From positions 496,001 through 560,000 of the forward strand of contig CP129480.1 of assembly GCA_030583885.1 (NCBI GenBank): DNA of 64,000 nucleotides. The letters run 5' to 3'. Positions within the stretch are counted from its first letter, which is position 1. Each line of letters opens with the position of its first letter. The translations under genes and the position numbers were made by a program. Below the pieces are notes generated by a model that was given only the letters and a program-made list of their open reading frames with translations, did no database searches and was not told where the DNA came from. Shown here in pieces: positions 16,360 to 25,207 of this stretch. Source of the stretch: Anaerolineales bacterium. Lineage in GTDB: Bacteria; Chloroflexota; Anaerolineae; Anaerolineales; Villigracilaceae.

Positions 16360-16857
16360 TTAACTCTCTTTGAAGAAGATCTCGATCAAACCGTCCTCGG
16401 TCAGGCGGTGTTCTTCGTACACGTCGAGATCGCGGGGGGGTGGTCCGTGCAGCACGCCGCCTTCGATGCTGAAGGAGGCGTCGTGGCAGGGGCAGAGAAA
16501 GGCTCCCGCTTCAGCCGACCAGTTGACGGTGCAGGCGAGATGCGTACAGCGGCTGTTGAGGATGAGCAAGTCGTTGGGGTCTTCGGATCTGCGGACGGCG
16601 TATCCGCCGAAACTGCTGGCCGTTCGCTCCCAGCCGTTCACCTGGACGCGCGTGAAGGAGAAGGCGTAGGGAACGCCTATTTGCATATCGTCAAAATTTC
16701 CGATGGGAATCCAAGCGTCCTTTCCGCCCTCGCGCAGTGCGGGGTCTATCAAATAATAAACAGCCGGAAGACCGATCACTGCGCCGATCAATCCTCCCAC
16801 GATTCCCGTCGTCACCTTGATGAAATCGCGGCGGGAAAGTTCGTTCGAACCAGACAT
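16360..16857 (-). CDS. petC: Rieske iron-sulfur protein of the bc complex
   Basis: 165 residues. An N-terminal RR-containing segment (NELSRRDFIKVTTG) followed by one hydrophobic helix suggests Tat export and membrane anchoring. The [2Fe-2S] motifs CTHLACTV and CPCHDASF supply the Cys-His/Cys-His ligands and the disulfide cysteines. It transfers electrons from the quinol site of cytochrome b to the c-type hemes. First gene of a three-gene leftward operon; the 283-bp gap to sdhC is a divergent promoter region. AAGGAGGAGC is its ribosome-binding site. Confidence 0.94.
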   Translation of the reverse strand: MSGSNELSRRDFIKVTTGIVGGLIGAVIGLPAVYYLIDPALREGGKDAWIPIGNFDDMQIGVPYAFSFTRVQVNGWERTASSFGGYAVRRSEDPNDLLILNSRCTHLACTVNWSAEAGAFLCPCHDASFSIEGGVLHGPPPRDLDVYEEHRLTEDGLIEIFFKES

Positions 16858-17039
16858 GTGCTCCTCCTTGAAGGGTGTTATTGCGCTTGCTGAATTGGGC
16901 TCATGAATAAAGGAGAATGTGCAAATTATAAGCGGTGTGAATTGGATTATAAAGGTCTTGCTACACTTTATTACATGACGGCTGAAATGAAATTGACAGG
17001 ATGTTTGTCACCTTTCATTGTTCACGATTTCACTTTCTT

Positions 17040-17068
17040 TTGCGATTTAATGGGTTAGATAGTAAAAT
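17040..17068 (+). promoter_or_regulatory. Promoter of sdhCDAB
   Basis: TTGCGA (17040-17045) and TAAAAT (17063-17068) are separated by 17 bases, 73 bp upstream of the sdhC ATG. A second AT-rich hexamer, TATAAA near 17081, could be an alternative -10. TTGACA at 16993 has no matching -10. Confidence 0.45.
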
Positions 17069-17140
17069 AGGCGCTGAAACTATAAAATCACCGGGAGAGA
17101 GTGGGCGGATCTTCCACAGAAAAGTCATACGGAGGCATAG

Positions 17141-17515
17141 ATGGGCTTGAAACGAGATGTCAGCCTTTCGGCGGGGTTGCGATATAAGGGGCCGGCGGGC
17201 TATCTGACGTATATCCTGCACCGCATCGGCGGGCTGGGCATGGCCGTCTTCATCGCCGTGCACATTCTGGCATCCTTCATCGGCGGCGAGACGGGGGGAT
17301 TTCTGAACGGCATGTACGAGAACTGGGCCTTTCAAATCTTTATTTTCTTTTGCGCCTTGTTCCACGCGATCAATGGACTGCGCATCACCGTTTTGGACCT
17401 GTGGCCCAACCTGCAGGATTACCAGACGGAGGCCATCTGGATCGAATGGGCGGTGTTTATCCCGCTGTTTGGCATCTCCGCCTTCGTGATCATGAATACG
17501 GCATTGGGAGGGTAG
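17141..17515 (+). CDS. sdhC: Succinate dehydrogenase cytochrome b subunit
   Basis: 124 residues with three membrane helices. YLTYILHRIGGLGMAVFIAVH and FFCALFHAINGLRITVLD match SdhC: the HRxxG quinone-site segment and the heme-ligand histidine near HxxNGLR. It anchors the flavoprotein/iron-sulfur dimer and, with SdhD, forms the quinone site. First gene of the sdhCDAB operon; sdhD follows one base after its stop. An alternative role in fumarate reduction cannot be excluded from sequence alone. Confidence 0.92.
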   Translation: MGLKRDVSLSAGLRYKGPAGYLTYILHRIGGLGMAVFIAVHILASFIGGETGGFLNGMYENWAFQIFIFFCALFHAINGLRITVLDLWPNLQDYQTEAIWIEWAVFIPLFGISAFVIMNTALGG

Positions 17516-17516
17516 C

Positions 17517-17951
17517 ATGACGACAAAATCGAGAAAACTCTCCATCCAGCAGCGTGGATTGACGAATTTTGAAGCCATGATGTGGATCTTCACCCGCCTC
17601 TCTGCCCTGGCGATCTATGGTCTGATCCTCGTGGGCTTGACCGGTGCCTTGATCATGGGTGCGCGCGAACAGATGAACTTTGCAGATGTGATGCGCTGGG
17701 CGTTCCTGCCAAACGTTACCCACGTGCAAAGCACGGATGTGCCGGACCTTGATCCCTGGGCCTCTTCGTTTTGGAAGCTGACCGCCAGCGCGTTATTGCT
17801 GGTGGCAACGGCGCACGGCGTGCATGGCCTGGTCGTGATTGCGGATGATTACATCGCAGGCGCGGGCGCGCGCAAGTTCGTGCGCTTCCTGAGCATCCTC
17901 ATGACGATCGCGGTCTGTGGCATGGGTTTGTACATCATCTGGACTTCGTAA
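17517..17951 (+). CDS. sdhD: Succinate dehydrogenase membrane anchor subunit
   Basis: 144 residues, three predicted helices. WIFTRLSALAIYGLILVGLTG and LLLVATAHGVHGLVVIADDY match the SdhD pattern, with the AHGxxGL histidine as likely heme b ligand. It pairs with SdhC to make the membrane domain of complex II. Start codon lies one base after the sdhC stop, within a GGGAGGGTAGC ribosome-binding context, so the two are translationally linked. Confidence 0.9.
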   Translation: MTTKSRKLSIQQRGLTNFEAMMWIFTRLSALAIYGLILVGLTGALIMGAREQMNFADVMRWAFLPNVTHVQSTDVPDLDPWASSFWKLTASALLLVATAHGVHGLVVIADDYIAGAGARKFVRFLSILMTIAVCGMGLYIIWTS

Positions 17952-18030
17952 ATCCCTGCCTGCGAAGGACATGAAGTGTCGCAAGGAAAGACCAAAAGCC
18001 CTTGTGCTGAAAATTCAGGAGCAATAATTC

Positions 18031-19824
18031 ATGGCAAACGTTCATCAATTTGATGTGGTGGTGGTTGGTGCAGGTGGCGCGGGATTAATGGCTGGCTTGT
18101 ATGCCTCGCGCACTGCCAAGACCGCCGTCATCAGCAAGTTATATCCCACCCGCTCGCACACAGGCGCGGCGCAGGGCGGCATTGCTGCCGCGCTCGGCAA
18201 CCTGGAAGGCGATAATCCCGAATGGCATATGTACGATACCGTCAAAGGGTCCGATTATCTCGGCGACCAGGACGCCATTGAGTTCATGTGTAATGAGGCG
18301 ATCGACGCCGTGCTCGAACTGGAACACATGGGCCTGCCCTTCGACCGCACCCCGGACGGACGCATCTCCCAGCGACCGTTTGGCGGGCACACCAACAACG
18401 AAACGGGCAAACCCGTCCGCAGGGCGGCGCACGCCGCCGACCGCACGGGTCACATGATCCTGCAAACGTTGTATCAACAGTGCATTAAGAACAAAGTAAA
18501 CTTTTTTGATGAATATCAAGTGCTGGATTTCATCATGGTCGACGGCAGGACGGCCGGCGTGGTGGCGGTGGACCTTGCCACGGGCGAATTGCATACCATC
18601 CATGCAAAAGCAGTCATCTTCGCCACAGGCGGACACGGACGCATCTTCGAGGTCACGTCCAATGCGTATGCGTACACGGGGGATGGGGCGGCGATCCTGT
18701 TGCGTCACGGCATTCCGCTGGAGGATATGGAGTTCTTTCAGTTCCACCCGACGGGGATTTATAAGCTCGGTATCCTCATCACCGAGGGTGTACGCGGTGA
18801 AGGCGGCGTGCTGATCAACGGCAGGGGCGAGCGTTTCATGCCCGGTTATGCGCCAACCATCAAGGACCTGGCTTCGCGCGATGTGGTCAGCCGCGCCATT
18901 TATACAGAAGTCAAAGAGGGACGCGGTATTGACGGCAAGAACTACGTCTATTTGGATATCCGCCCTGAAAGCGTGAATAAATTTGCGGCGGAAGATGGAC
19001 GTACGAACCCTGACGGCTCCAAATTCAATTTGACCACTGAACAAGTCCTGAAAAAATTGCCCGATATCATTGATTTTTGCCGGGTGTACCTGGGTGTTGA
19101 CCCGCTGACCCAGATGATGCCCATCCAGCCGACTGCGCACTATACAATGGGCGGCATCCCGACAAATAAATACGGCGAAGTTGTGATTGATGACAGGAAC
19201 ACAGTTCTGCCTGGGTTGTATGCGGCCGGGGAATGTGCCTGTGTTTCCGTGCATGGCGGCAACCGCCTGGGATGTAATTCCCTGCTTGATCTGGTTGTGT
19301 TCGGCAAACACGCGGGACTCAAGGCGGCGGAGTACGCAAAAGCAGCCGGGTTTGAGAATCTGCCCGGGGATGCAGCAACAGGCACAAGATCCACGCTGGA
19401 GGCGCTGCGCAATGGGTCTGGCAGGGAAAATGCGTTCGACATCGCCAATGAAATGAAGAAGGTCATGTTCGCGGATGTCGGTATTTACCGCAACGAAAAG
19501 GACATGCAGGCCGCCCTGGACAAGGTGCGTGAATTGAAGGAACGCTTCAAGAACGTGGGTGTGACAGACACCGGCAAGATTTTCAACACCGAGTTGTTGA
19601 ACGCCTGGGAACTCGGCAACCTGCTCGAAATTGCGGAAGTGGTTGCGCTGAGTGCGTTGAACAGGAAAGAATCACGCGGCGGACATTCGCGCGAGGATTA
19701 TCCCGACCGTGACGACCAGAATTGGATGAAACACACGCTGGTCACGCAGAAGAACGGCAAGCTTGAGATCAGTTACAAGCCCGTTGTCATCACCAAGCAC
19801 CAGCCCAAGGCCAGAGTTTATTAA
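18031..19824 (+). CDS. sdhA: Succinate dehydrogenase flavoprotein subunit
   Basis: 597 residues. The FAD-binding GAGGAGL starts at residue 13 and the covalent flavin histidine is H43 in [10 protein letters not shown]. The dicarboxylate site and capping domain follow (GFHPTGIY-type segment [11 protein letters not shown], the HYTMGGIPT histidine-containing loop, and [21 protein letters not shown]). It oxidises succinate to fumarate and passes electrons to SdhB. sdhD lies 79 bp upstream; a palindromic repeat separates it from sdhB. Confidence 0.97.
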   Translation: MANVHQFDVVVVGAGGAGLMAGLYASRTAKTAVISKLYPTRSHTGAAQGGIAAALGNLEGDNPEWHMYDTVKGSDYLGDQDAIEFMCNEAIDAVLELEHMGLPFDRTPDGRISQRPFGGHTNNETGKPVRRAAHAADRTGHMILQTLYQQCIKNKVNFFDEYQVLDFIMVDGRTAGVVAVDLATGELHTIHAKAVIFATGGHGRIFEVTSNAYAYTGDGAAILLRHGIPLEDMEFFQFHPTGIYKLGILITEGVRGEGGVLINGRGERFMPGYAPTIKDLASRDVVSRAIYTEVKEGRGIDGKNYVYLDIRPESVNKFAAEDGRTNPDGSKFNLTTEQVLKKLPDIIDFCRVYLGVDPLTQMMPIQPTAHYTMGGIPTNKYGEVVIDDRNTVLPGLYAAGECACVSVHGGNRLGCNSLLDLVVFGKHAGLKAAEYAKAAGFENLPGDAATGTRSTLEALRNGSGRENAFDIANEMKKVMFADVGIYRNEKDMQAALDKVRELKERFKNVGVTDTGKIFNTELLNAWELGNLLEIAEVVALSALNRKESRGGHSREDYPDRDDQNWMKHTLVTQKNGKLEISYKPVVITKHQPKARVY

Positions 19825-19893
19825 ACACAAAGGACACGAAGTACGCAAAGGGTTTAAGGGTTTTCCTTCGTGACCTTTGTGCCCTTCGTGTTT
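19823..19893. repeat. Imperfect palindromic repeat between sdhA and sdhB
   Basis: Left arm AAACACAAAGGACACGAAG and a right arm ending CCTTTGTGCCCTTCGTGTTT fold back on each other. A similar arrangement of ACGAAG/CACAAAGG modules is seen at 29147-29222, so this is a dispersed family. Confidence 0.55.
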
Positions 19894-19917
19894 AGAGGTT
19901 TTTGACAGGAGACTTAT

Positions 19918-20625
19918 ATGGAAGTTACAGTCAAAATTTTCCGTTACAACCCCGAGAAGGACCAGCGCGGCAACTATGTCACGTATAAAATAGAAGCCGA
20001 TGAGAACGACCGCGTGCTGGATGTGCTTGAATACATCAAAGGCAAGGAGGACGGCACGTTGTCCTTCCGCCGTTCGTGCGCGCACGGCGTGTGCGGGTCA
20101 GACGCGATGCGCATCAACGGGCGCAACATGCTGGCCTGCAAGGTGTTGATCCGTGATATCGGGGCGAACATCACCGTGGAGCCGTTGCTCGGCTTGAAGA
20201 TCGCCAAGGACCTGATCGTGGATATGGAGCCGTTCTTCGATAATTACAAGAAGGTGCTGCCGTATTTCATCAATGACAGCCCGCTGCCCGAAGGCGGACG
20301 CGAGCGCTTGCAAAGTCCCGAAGACCGTGCACGCTTCGATGAGACGACGAAGTGTATTTTATGCGCAGCTTGCACCACTTCCTGTCCGTCGTATTGGGCG
20401 AACGGCGAATATTACGGTCCCGCCGCCATCGTGACCGCGCACCGCTTCATCTTCGACAGCCGCGACGAAGCCGCCGGCGAACGCCTGCAAATCCTCGCGA
20501 AGACGGACGGCGTGGCGCGTTGCCATACCGCGTATTCCTGCACCGAGGCCTGCCCGCGCGAGATCAAGATCACCCGCGCCATCGGCGAGGTGAAGATGGC
20601 GATGATCACAGGGAAGCTGGATTAG
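19918..20625 (+). CDS. sdhB: Succinate dehydrogenase iron-sulfur subunit
   Basis: 235 residues. The N-terminal [2Fe-2S] domain has CAHGVCGSDAM with C54, C59, D62 and later C74, the same Asp-substituted pattern as many SdhB. The C-terminal dicluster region has CILCAACTTSCP and CHTAYSCTEACP for the [4Fe-4S] and [3Fe-4S] clusters. It conducts electrons from SdhA to quinone. Ends the sdh operon; a hairpin terminator follows 34 bp downstream. Confidence 0.96.
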   Translation: MEVTVKIFRYNPEKDQRGNYVTYKIEADENDRVLDVLEYIKGKEDGTLSFRRSCAHGVCGSDAMRINGRNMLACKVLIRDIGANITVEPLLGLKIAKDLIVDMEPFFDNYKKVLPYFINDSPLPEGGRERLQSPEDRARFDETTKCILCAACTTSCPSYWANGEYYGPAAIVTAHRFIFDSRDEAAGERLQILAKTDGVARCHTAYSCTEACPREIKITRAIGEVKMAMITGKLD

Positions 20626-20659
20626 AACCAGTATTCAGTTTACAGTAATCTGTTACCAG

Positions 20660-20692
20660 TAAACCGCGTCTGAGAGGATGCGGTTTATTTTT
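20660..20692 (+). terminator. Terminator after sdhB
   Basis: TAAACCGC (20660-20667) pairs with GCGGTTTA (20680-20687), followed by five T. The 12-base loop is somewhat long. Confidence 0.75.
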
Positions 20693-20713
20693 GAAAAAAA
20701 TTTGGAGGTATGA

Positions 20714-21544
20714 ATGAACGTGTTAAAACTCGCCGCCTTCTCCCAGAATGGACAGGGCGGCAATCCCGCTGGCGTGGCATTTTATGATGAGACGCCCGCT
20801 GCCGAGGAAATGCTCGCGATCGCCAAACAGGTCGGTTATTCGGAAACGGCATTTCTTGTCAAACAGGGCGAAGGCTGGCGCGTGCGTTATTTCGCGCCTG
20901 AAATGGAAGTCCCCTTTTGCGGTCATGCCACCATTGCGCTCGGCGGCGCGCTCGGTGAACGCTTTGGCGAAGGGACCTATCAACTTTATTTGAACGACAG
21001 CCAGATCAGCGTACGTGCGGAAAAATCTACGAACGGGATGTCGGCCACACTGCAATCACCCGAGACGTGGTCGGAGGCTGCGCCGCAGGAATATGTGGAT
21101 AAGATCCTGACAGCGTTCAAACTGACGAAGGAACAACTTGATACACGCTTCCCTATCCGTTTGGCGGGGGCAGGCGCCAAGCACCTGATCATATCCCTCA
21201 AGGACCGCAAAACTCTGGCGGACATGTCCTACCCATTTGACGAGGTGCGCGCACTCATGGCCGAGCAGGGACTGGTCACGATCAGCCTGCTTTGGAACGA
21301 ATCCGATGATGTGTTCCACTCGCGCAATGCATTCGCCTCCGGCGGAGTCTACGAAGACCCCGCCACGGGAGCCGCCGCCGCGGCGCTGGCGGGGTATCTG
21401 CGCGACATCAATTGGCGGGGACCAAAGACCTTCACAATTTTACAGGGAGAGGACATGGGCATGCCATCGCGCCTGACTGTATCATTCACACAGAAGGCGG
21501 CGGAAAGCATCGCTGTCAGCGGGGAAGTGCGTCATATCGAATAG
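20714..21544 (+). CDS. PhzF-family isomerase-like protein
   Basis: 276 residues with the two-lobed PhzF/DapF fold signature. FSQNGQGGNPAGVAF opens the protein, SETAFLV carries the catalytic glutamate position, EVPFCGHATIALGGAL is the first loop, and VYEDPATGAAAAALAGYL is the second conserved loop. Family members isomerise or epimerise small acids; the substrate of this one is unknown. GGAGGT at 20703 is its ribosome-binding site. It lies between two terminators, so it is transcribed alone. Confidence 0.88.
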   Translation: MNVLKLAAFSQNGQGGNPAGVAFYDETPAAEEMLAIAKQVGYSETAFLVKQGEGWRVRYFAPEMEVPFCGHATIALGGALGERFGEGTYQLYLNDSQISVRAEKSTNGMSATLQSPETWSEAAPQEYVDKILTAFKLTKEQLDTRFPIRLAGAGAKHLIISLKDRKTLADMSYPFDEVRALMAEQGLVTISLLWNESDDVFHSRNAFASGGVYEDPATGAAAAALAGYLRDINWRGPKTFTILQGEDMGMPSRLTVSFTQKAAESIAVSGEVRHIE

Positions 21545-21548
21545 TTTG

Positions 21549-21588
21549 AAGGTAAGCCGCATCCATAAGGGATGCGGCTTACCTTCTT
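21549..21588 (+). terminator. Strong hairpin terminator after the PhzF-like gene
   Basis: AAGGTAAGCCGCATCC (21549-21564) pairs exactly with GGATGCGGCTTACCTT (21570-21585) over a 5-base loop, followed by CTTT. The perfect 16-bp stem makes it likely to work on both strands. Confidence 0.85.
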
Positions 21589-21638
21589 TGCATGGTATCG
21601 GCCATGATTTTATAGTAATATGATTTCCACCAAAAATC

Positions 21639-22886
21639 ATGGATTTCATTCCCGCACTTTCCGATCTTCCCCTCCCTGCCTCCCAGCGCATTGCAATGAA
21701 AGTCACCGCGCCTGCCGGGCGCATCATTCGGCAGGGACATCCCTGGGTCTTCGATCAATCCATAATCGAACAAAGCCATGAGGGTGCGCCCGGCGACCTG
21801 GCTGTGATCTTCGACGGCAAACGCAAATTCCTTGCCGTCGGTTTGTACGACCCCACATCCCCGATCCGCGTGCGTATTTTTCAAAAAGGGAAACCCGCGC
21901 CGATCGACCGCAACTGGTTCCGTGAAAAACTGGGGACCGCCGCAGGATTGCGCGCGTCATTACAGGAACAGGACACAAACGGCTATCGGCTCGTCCACGG
22001 CGAGAACGACGGACTGCCGGGGCTGGTGATCGACCGCTACGCCGAAACCCTTGTCATCAAACTTTACACGCCGGCCTGGGTCCCGCACTTGAAGGAATTG
22101 TGTTCCGCGCTGGAGGGGGGCCATCCATTCGAGCGGTTGATCCTGAGACTCAGCCGTTCGCTCACCAGGCAGGCAAAATATTTACACGGCTTGACGGATG
22201 GGATGACGATCCTCGGTCAGCCTCCCGAAGGCCTGATCCTGTTCAAGGAGAATGGACTCACCTTTGAGTGTGACCCCATCCACGGACAAAAGACCGGCTT
22301 CTTTCTCGATCAACGCGACAATCGCGCAAGGGTTGAGGCGTTCTCCGCGGGAAAGTCGGTGTTGAACGTATTTTCCTACACGGGCGGATTCTCCGTCTAT
22401 GCGGCGCGCGGCGGTGCGGAGGAGGTCCTCAGCGTGGATATCAGCCGGCCGGCAGTGGAAGCGACTCTGCGCAACATTGCCGGCAACCGGGATGTGCCCG
22501 GCGTCAACGCTGCAAAATTCGAAACCATCGCGATGGATGCCTTTGAAGCGCTCGCGCAAATGAAGGGGATTCAACGCCGCTTCGGCATGGTCATCCTCGA
22601 CCCGCCCATGTTCGCGCAGAATCAGTCACAGGTCGAGGCAGCGCTGACAGCCTATCGCCGCCTTACCCAACTGGGGCTTGCCGTATTAAAGCCGGGCGGT
22701 ATTTTGGTTCAGGCCTCCTGTTCCAGCCGTGTGGATGCCGCCCGTTTTTTCGACGCAGTCCAGCGGTCCGCAAAGGAGGCGGGGCGTCCCTTGAAGGAAT
22801 TGGAACGCAGCGGCCACGCGCCGGATCACCCCGTCACGTTTGATGAAGGCGCCTATCTTAAATGCCTGTTCGCCATTGCGCCCTGA
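21639..22886 (+). CDS. Class I SAM-dependent rRNA methyltransferase (RlmI-like, PUA domain)
   Basis: 415 residues. The N-terminal PUA-like region contains AGRIIRQGHPWVFDQSI and FLAVGLYDPTSPIRVRI. The central EEHI-like segment VHGENDGLPGLVIDRYA precedes the Rossmann methyltransferase: KTGFFLDQRDNR, NVFSYTGGFSVYAARGG (SAM motif I), VDISRPAVEAT and the catalytic LDPPMFA. The order fits the RlmI/YccW family that makes 5-methylcytosine in 23S rRNA; the exact site is not assigned. It lacks a visible ribosome-binding site. Confidence 0.9.
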   Translation: MDFIPALSDLPLPASQRIAMKVTAPAGRIIRQGHPWVFDQSIIEQSHEGAPGDLAVIFDGKRKFLAVGLYDPTSPIRVRIFQKGKPAPIDRNWFREKLGTAAGLRASLQEQDTNGYRLVHGENDGLPGLVIDRYAETLVIKLYTPAWVPHLKELCSALEGGHPFERLILRLSRSLTRQAKYLHGLTDGMTILGQPPEGLILFKENGLTFECDPIHGQKTGFFLDQRDNRARVEAFSAGKSVLNVFSYTGGFSVYAARGGAEEVLSVDISRPAVEATLRNIAGNRDVPGVNAAKFETIAMDAFEALAQMKGIQRRFGMVILDPPMFAQNQSQVEAALTAYRRLTQLGLAVLKPGGILVQASCSSRVDAARFFDAVQRSAKEAGRPLKELERSGHAPDHPVTFDEGAYLKCLFAIAP

Positions 22887-22926
22887 GCATCCCCCGCCAG
22901 GCGGGTGTGAATATTGCACTTTGAAT

Positions 22927-22935
22927 GCTATAATG
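22927..22935 (+). promoter_or_regulatory. Extended -10 promoter element
   Basis: TGCTATAAT, a TGnTATAAT extended -10, lies 47 bases before the ATG at 22982. No clear -35. The same 9-mer occurs at 23655 and 29279. Confidence 0.5.
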
Positions 22936-22981
22936 ATTTTTGAAAATTAACTTAAACCGTTGTCTGTGGAAAGGAAGTGAG

Positions 22982-23215
22982 ATGGTCAAGGTAAACTATC
23001 AATTTGAAAAACGAAAAAAGGAATTGGAAAAGAAACGCAAGAAGGAACAGAAGTTAAGGCTCAAGCAGCAGAAAAAGAACAATCAGCCAGGTGGGACTCC
23101 CATCGCATCACAGGCTGAGGATATCATTGAAAGCCCGGCAGAAGAAACCCCGCCGCAAACGCCCCCGCTGGAAGCGACCGATGAAAAACCCGTCGAACCT
23201 CCAGCCAAGGAATAG
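22982..23215 (+). CDS. Small highly charged conserved-type protein
   Basis: The start is set at the ATG at 22982, after GGAAAGGAAGTGAG; an in-frame start at 22940 lacks a site. The 77-residue product begins MVKVNYQFEKRKKELEKKRK, a strongly basic helix likely to be a coiled coil or nucleic-acid contact, then a Pro/Glu/Ala-rich acidic tail. Similar small KVNYQFEKRxKEL proteins occur in several bacterial groups without known function. It has its own extended -10 promoter and a strong terminator, which supports a real, independently expressed gene. Confidence 0.75.
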   Translation: MVKVNYQFEKRKKELEKKRKKEQKLRLKQQKKNNQPGGTPIASQAEDIIESPAEETPPQTPPLEATDEKPVEPPAKE

Positions 23216-23237
23216 ATTCCGCGCAAGTCATTGCGAA

Positions 23238-23275
23238 AAGAGAGACCAAGCCGTGGACTGGTCTCTCTTTTTTTG
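23238..23275 (+). terminator. Terminator after the small charged protein gene
   Basis: AAAGAGAGACCA (23238-23249) pairs with TGGTCTCTCTTT (23259-23270) over a 9-base loop and is followed by a T run to about 23274. Confidence 0.88.
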
Positions 23276-23281
23276 CCGACC

Positions 23282-23608
23282 TTAATGTGCCGGTGACTTT
23301 GAAAACACATTGATCAAAATAATGCCTGCGATGATGAGCACGATCCCGCTCACGCGCGCCCAGTCCAGCGTTTCGCGCCATAGGATCATGCCCGCAATAA
23401 CCGTCAGGATTAATCCCCCACCGGACCAGATGGCGTATGCCACTCCGAGCGGCATGACCTTCAAGGCAATGGACAGCAGATAGAACGACAAGCCGTATCC
23501 GACAACAACGACCAGGCTGGGGATGGTGAATCCATCCGGGAATTTAAGGGCGGAGGTACCGATCACTTCGGTCAGGATGGCAAAGAAAGGGATGATGAGG
23601 GTTTTCAT
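23282..23608 (-). CDS. Small multidrug resistance (SMR) family transporter
   Basis: 108 residues with four membrane helices, the family's standard size. The essential glutamate is E14 in AILTEVIGTSALK; helix 3 has VAYAIWSGGGLI, with the conserved tryptophan. SMR proteins work as dimers exchanging protons for cationic drugs or guanidinium. The EmrE-like W-S-G pattern favours the drug/quaternary-amine branch over Gdx, but specificity cannot be settled by eye. Single gene facing left; it converges on the upstream terminator. Confidence 0.92.
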   Translation of the reverse strand: MKTLIIPFFAILTEVIGTSALKFPDGFTIPSLVVVVGYGLSFYLLSIALKVMPLGVAYAIWSGGGLILTVIAGMILWRETLDWARVSGIVLIIAGIILINVFSKSPAH

Positions 23609-23654
23609 TTCGGTTTCTCCTGCCGCGATTATATGCGAAACGGATCGCCATCCT

Positions 23655-23663
23655 TGCTATAAT
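23655..23663 (+). promoter_or_regulatory. Extended -10 element upstream of the DinB-like gene
   Basis: TGCTATAAT in the 204-bp gap between the divergent SMR and DinB-like genes. It would start transcription about 140 bp before the DinB-like ATG; no -35 is obvious. Confidence 0.35.
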
Positions 23664-23812
23664 GGCATGGAACGATGCGCGGTCTTTTTCTTGTTTATTG
23701 CGGCATCGCTGGAGACTTCGAGCAGAGCATTGAAATGCATGAGGTGAAACGGACGAATACCGCGGCTGGTTACAAGCGGGAAGAAAAAAGAAGAATGAAG
23801 GGAATATAAAAG

Positions 23813-24277
23813 ATGCAGACCTATTTTGCCGACTACTTAAGCCTTTTGCGAAGTTGTCACAATGATGTCGATAAAGCGCTGGATGGACTCCCGCCTGAAG
23901 CATTGGATTGGGTCCCCGGTCAGGACATGAACTCGATCAGCGTACTGGTTTTCCATCTTACTGGCGCGGAGCGGTTCTGGATCGGCGACGTGGCGGCGCA
24001 GGAACCATCGGACCGGGATCGGGATGCAGAGTTCAAAGTCAAAGGTCTGGGAACAGATGCCCTGAAAAAGCGGCTGGATGACACCTTGACCCAGGCCGGC
24101 GCCGCCCTGGAGAAATTCTCCTTGCAAGACCTCGAACTCCCGCGCCGTTCGCCGCAAACCAACCGTGAATTCACCATCGGCTGGGCGCTGCTCCACGCGC
24201 TCGAACATGCCAGGGAGCACGCAGGTCAAATACAAATTACACGGCAGTTGTGGGAGCAAAAGGAAAACAAACCTTGA
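23813..24277 (+). CDS. DinB-like four-helix-bundle protein
   Basis: 154 residues. The pattern of a DinB/YfiT-type bundle is seen: LRSCHNDVDKALDGLPPEALDW, ISVLVFHLTGAERFWIGD with the first metal histidine (H48 region) and ALLHALEHAREHAGQIQITR with the other two (HxxxH). The family includes metal-dependent thiol transferases and stress proteins; the substrate is unknown. It stands alone between the SMR transporter and the convergent hydrolase gene, with a hairpin in the convergent gap. Confidence 0.85.
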   Translation: MQTYFADYLSLLRSCHNDVDKALDGLPPEALDWVPGQDMNSISVLVFHLTGAERFWIGDVAAQEPSDRDRDAEFKVKGLGTDALKKRLDDTLTQAGAALEKFSLQDLELPRRSPQTNREFTIGWALLHALEHAREHAGQIQITRQLWEQKENKP

Positions 24278-24290
24278 TCCCGCTCTTCAT

Positions 24291-24327
24291 CAACTTCCCC
24301 CAAATTTGTGGCTTTTGGGGGAAGTTG
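24291..24327. terminator. Hairpin in convergent gap
   Basis: CAACTTCCCCC (24291-24301) pairs with GGGGGAAGTTG (24317-24327). No long T run follows, so termination strength is uncertain; position between convergent genes supports it. Confidence 0.5.
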
Positions 24328-24337
24328 TGAAGCATAT

Positions 24338-25153
24338 TTATTTTCCCGTCAAAAACCCGACAACCTGTTCATGAATCTCTTTTGATTGCAGAGCGCCCCT
24401 GTGTCCCAACCCGGAGGTCTCGATCAGTTTCGCGCTCTTCCATGCCTTTGCAATCGCGCGGCTGTCTTCAATCGGCGTGACATTGTCGGAAGCATCGTGG
24501 AACATCAAGGCGGGGATATGGATGCGCGGAGTCAAAGTTTCGTTGACGACCGCCTCCAGCACGCCCTCGCCAAATTTCTCGATGATCATCATGCGCATGC
24601 CATCCACAACCTCGTCGGGCAGATTTGCGATGGCTTGAAAACGCGGCAGGGAATCCAAAAGCCGGTTGAAAGCGCCAAAATACACCAGTTTGGAGGGAGG
24701 CGGGAAATTCAAGTTGACCAGCGCGTAGGACGTGATCAAAGTCCCGAATGAGTGGGCGATGATCGCTTCGAAACGTCCCTCCCGCTTCATGACCTCGCCC
24801 ATGCTGGGTGCGATCTCGAGCAGGTTGGTCAAGACCCCATCCGATTCACCGTGCGCGGGTTGATCGTACGCCACCACGCGATAGCCGGCGTTCAACAAAG
24901 GTTCGACGAAACCCGTCATCTGCGCGCGTGCACCGCCCCAGCCGTGCATGAGCAAGACGGCGGGATGCCTCTTATCGCCCCAGGTTGTGACCGCCAGTTC
25001 GCCGCCGTCAAAAGGAATGCGATGGGCGTTCCCGCGCGCCAGCACGGCTTCATCGGTGGGTTTCACCTCATATTTGGACGGGCTGAAAAAGGCCTGGTAC
25101 ACCTTTTTTACAACCCCTTGTTGCTTTATTTCTGTCAGTTCTAAAGTAGCCAT
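24338..25153 (-). CDS. Alpha/beta hydrolase
   Basis: 271 residues. The oxyanion-hole segment LLMHGWGGARAQM, the nucleophile elbow IAHSFGTL (Ser), a distal acid in MFHDASDNVTPIEDS and the final histidine in SGLGHRGAL give a full catalytic triad. Such enzymes hydrolyse esters or related bonds; the substrate is not identifiable. AAGGAG precedes the ATG. The 18-bp operator at 25174-25191 lies just upstream and is the same sequence type as that in front of the adjacent tetR gene, so the TetR protein probably represses this hydrolase. Confidence 0.9.
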   Translation of the reverse strand: MATLELTEIKQQGVVKKVYQAFFSPSKYEVKPTDEAVLARGNAHRIPFDGGELAVTTWGDKRHPAVLLMHGWGGARAQMTGFVEPLLNAGYRVVAYDQPAHGESDGVLTNLLEIAPSMGEVMKREGRFEAIIAHSFGTLITSYALVNLNFPPPSKLVYFGAFNRLLDSLPRFQAIANLPDEVVDGMRMMIIEKFGEGVLEAVVNETLTPRIHIPALMFHDASDNVTPIEDSRAIAKAWKSAKLIETSGLGHRGALQSKEIHEQVVGFLTGK

Positions 25154-25173
25154 TATGTTCTCCTTGATAAATT

Positions 25174-25191
25174 ACTTACTACCTAGTAAGT
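25174..25191. promoter_or_regulatory. TetR-type operator in front of the hydrolase gene
   Basis: ACTTACTA-CC-TAGTAAGT, a perfect inverted repeat with 8-bp arms. The arms are identical to those of the operator at 25795-25812. It lies 21 bp upstream of the hydrolase ATG. Confidence 0.8.
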
Positions 25192-25207
25192 TTTAACGAT
25201 AAAAAAT

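Noticed and set aside
16993..16998. TTGACA as -35 of the sdh promoter
   Set aside because: No reasonable -10 lies 15-19 bases downstream; the TTGCGA/TAAAAT pair fits better.
18139..19311. Leftward open frame of 390 codons opposite sdhA
   Set aside because: Antisense to a canonical SdhA with intact FAD motifs.
23221..23236. Third copy of the GTCATTGCGA repeat
   Set aside because: Only about ten bases match, then the sequence becomes the terminator hairpin; treated as chance or a decayed remnant.
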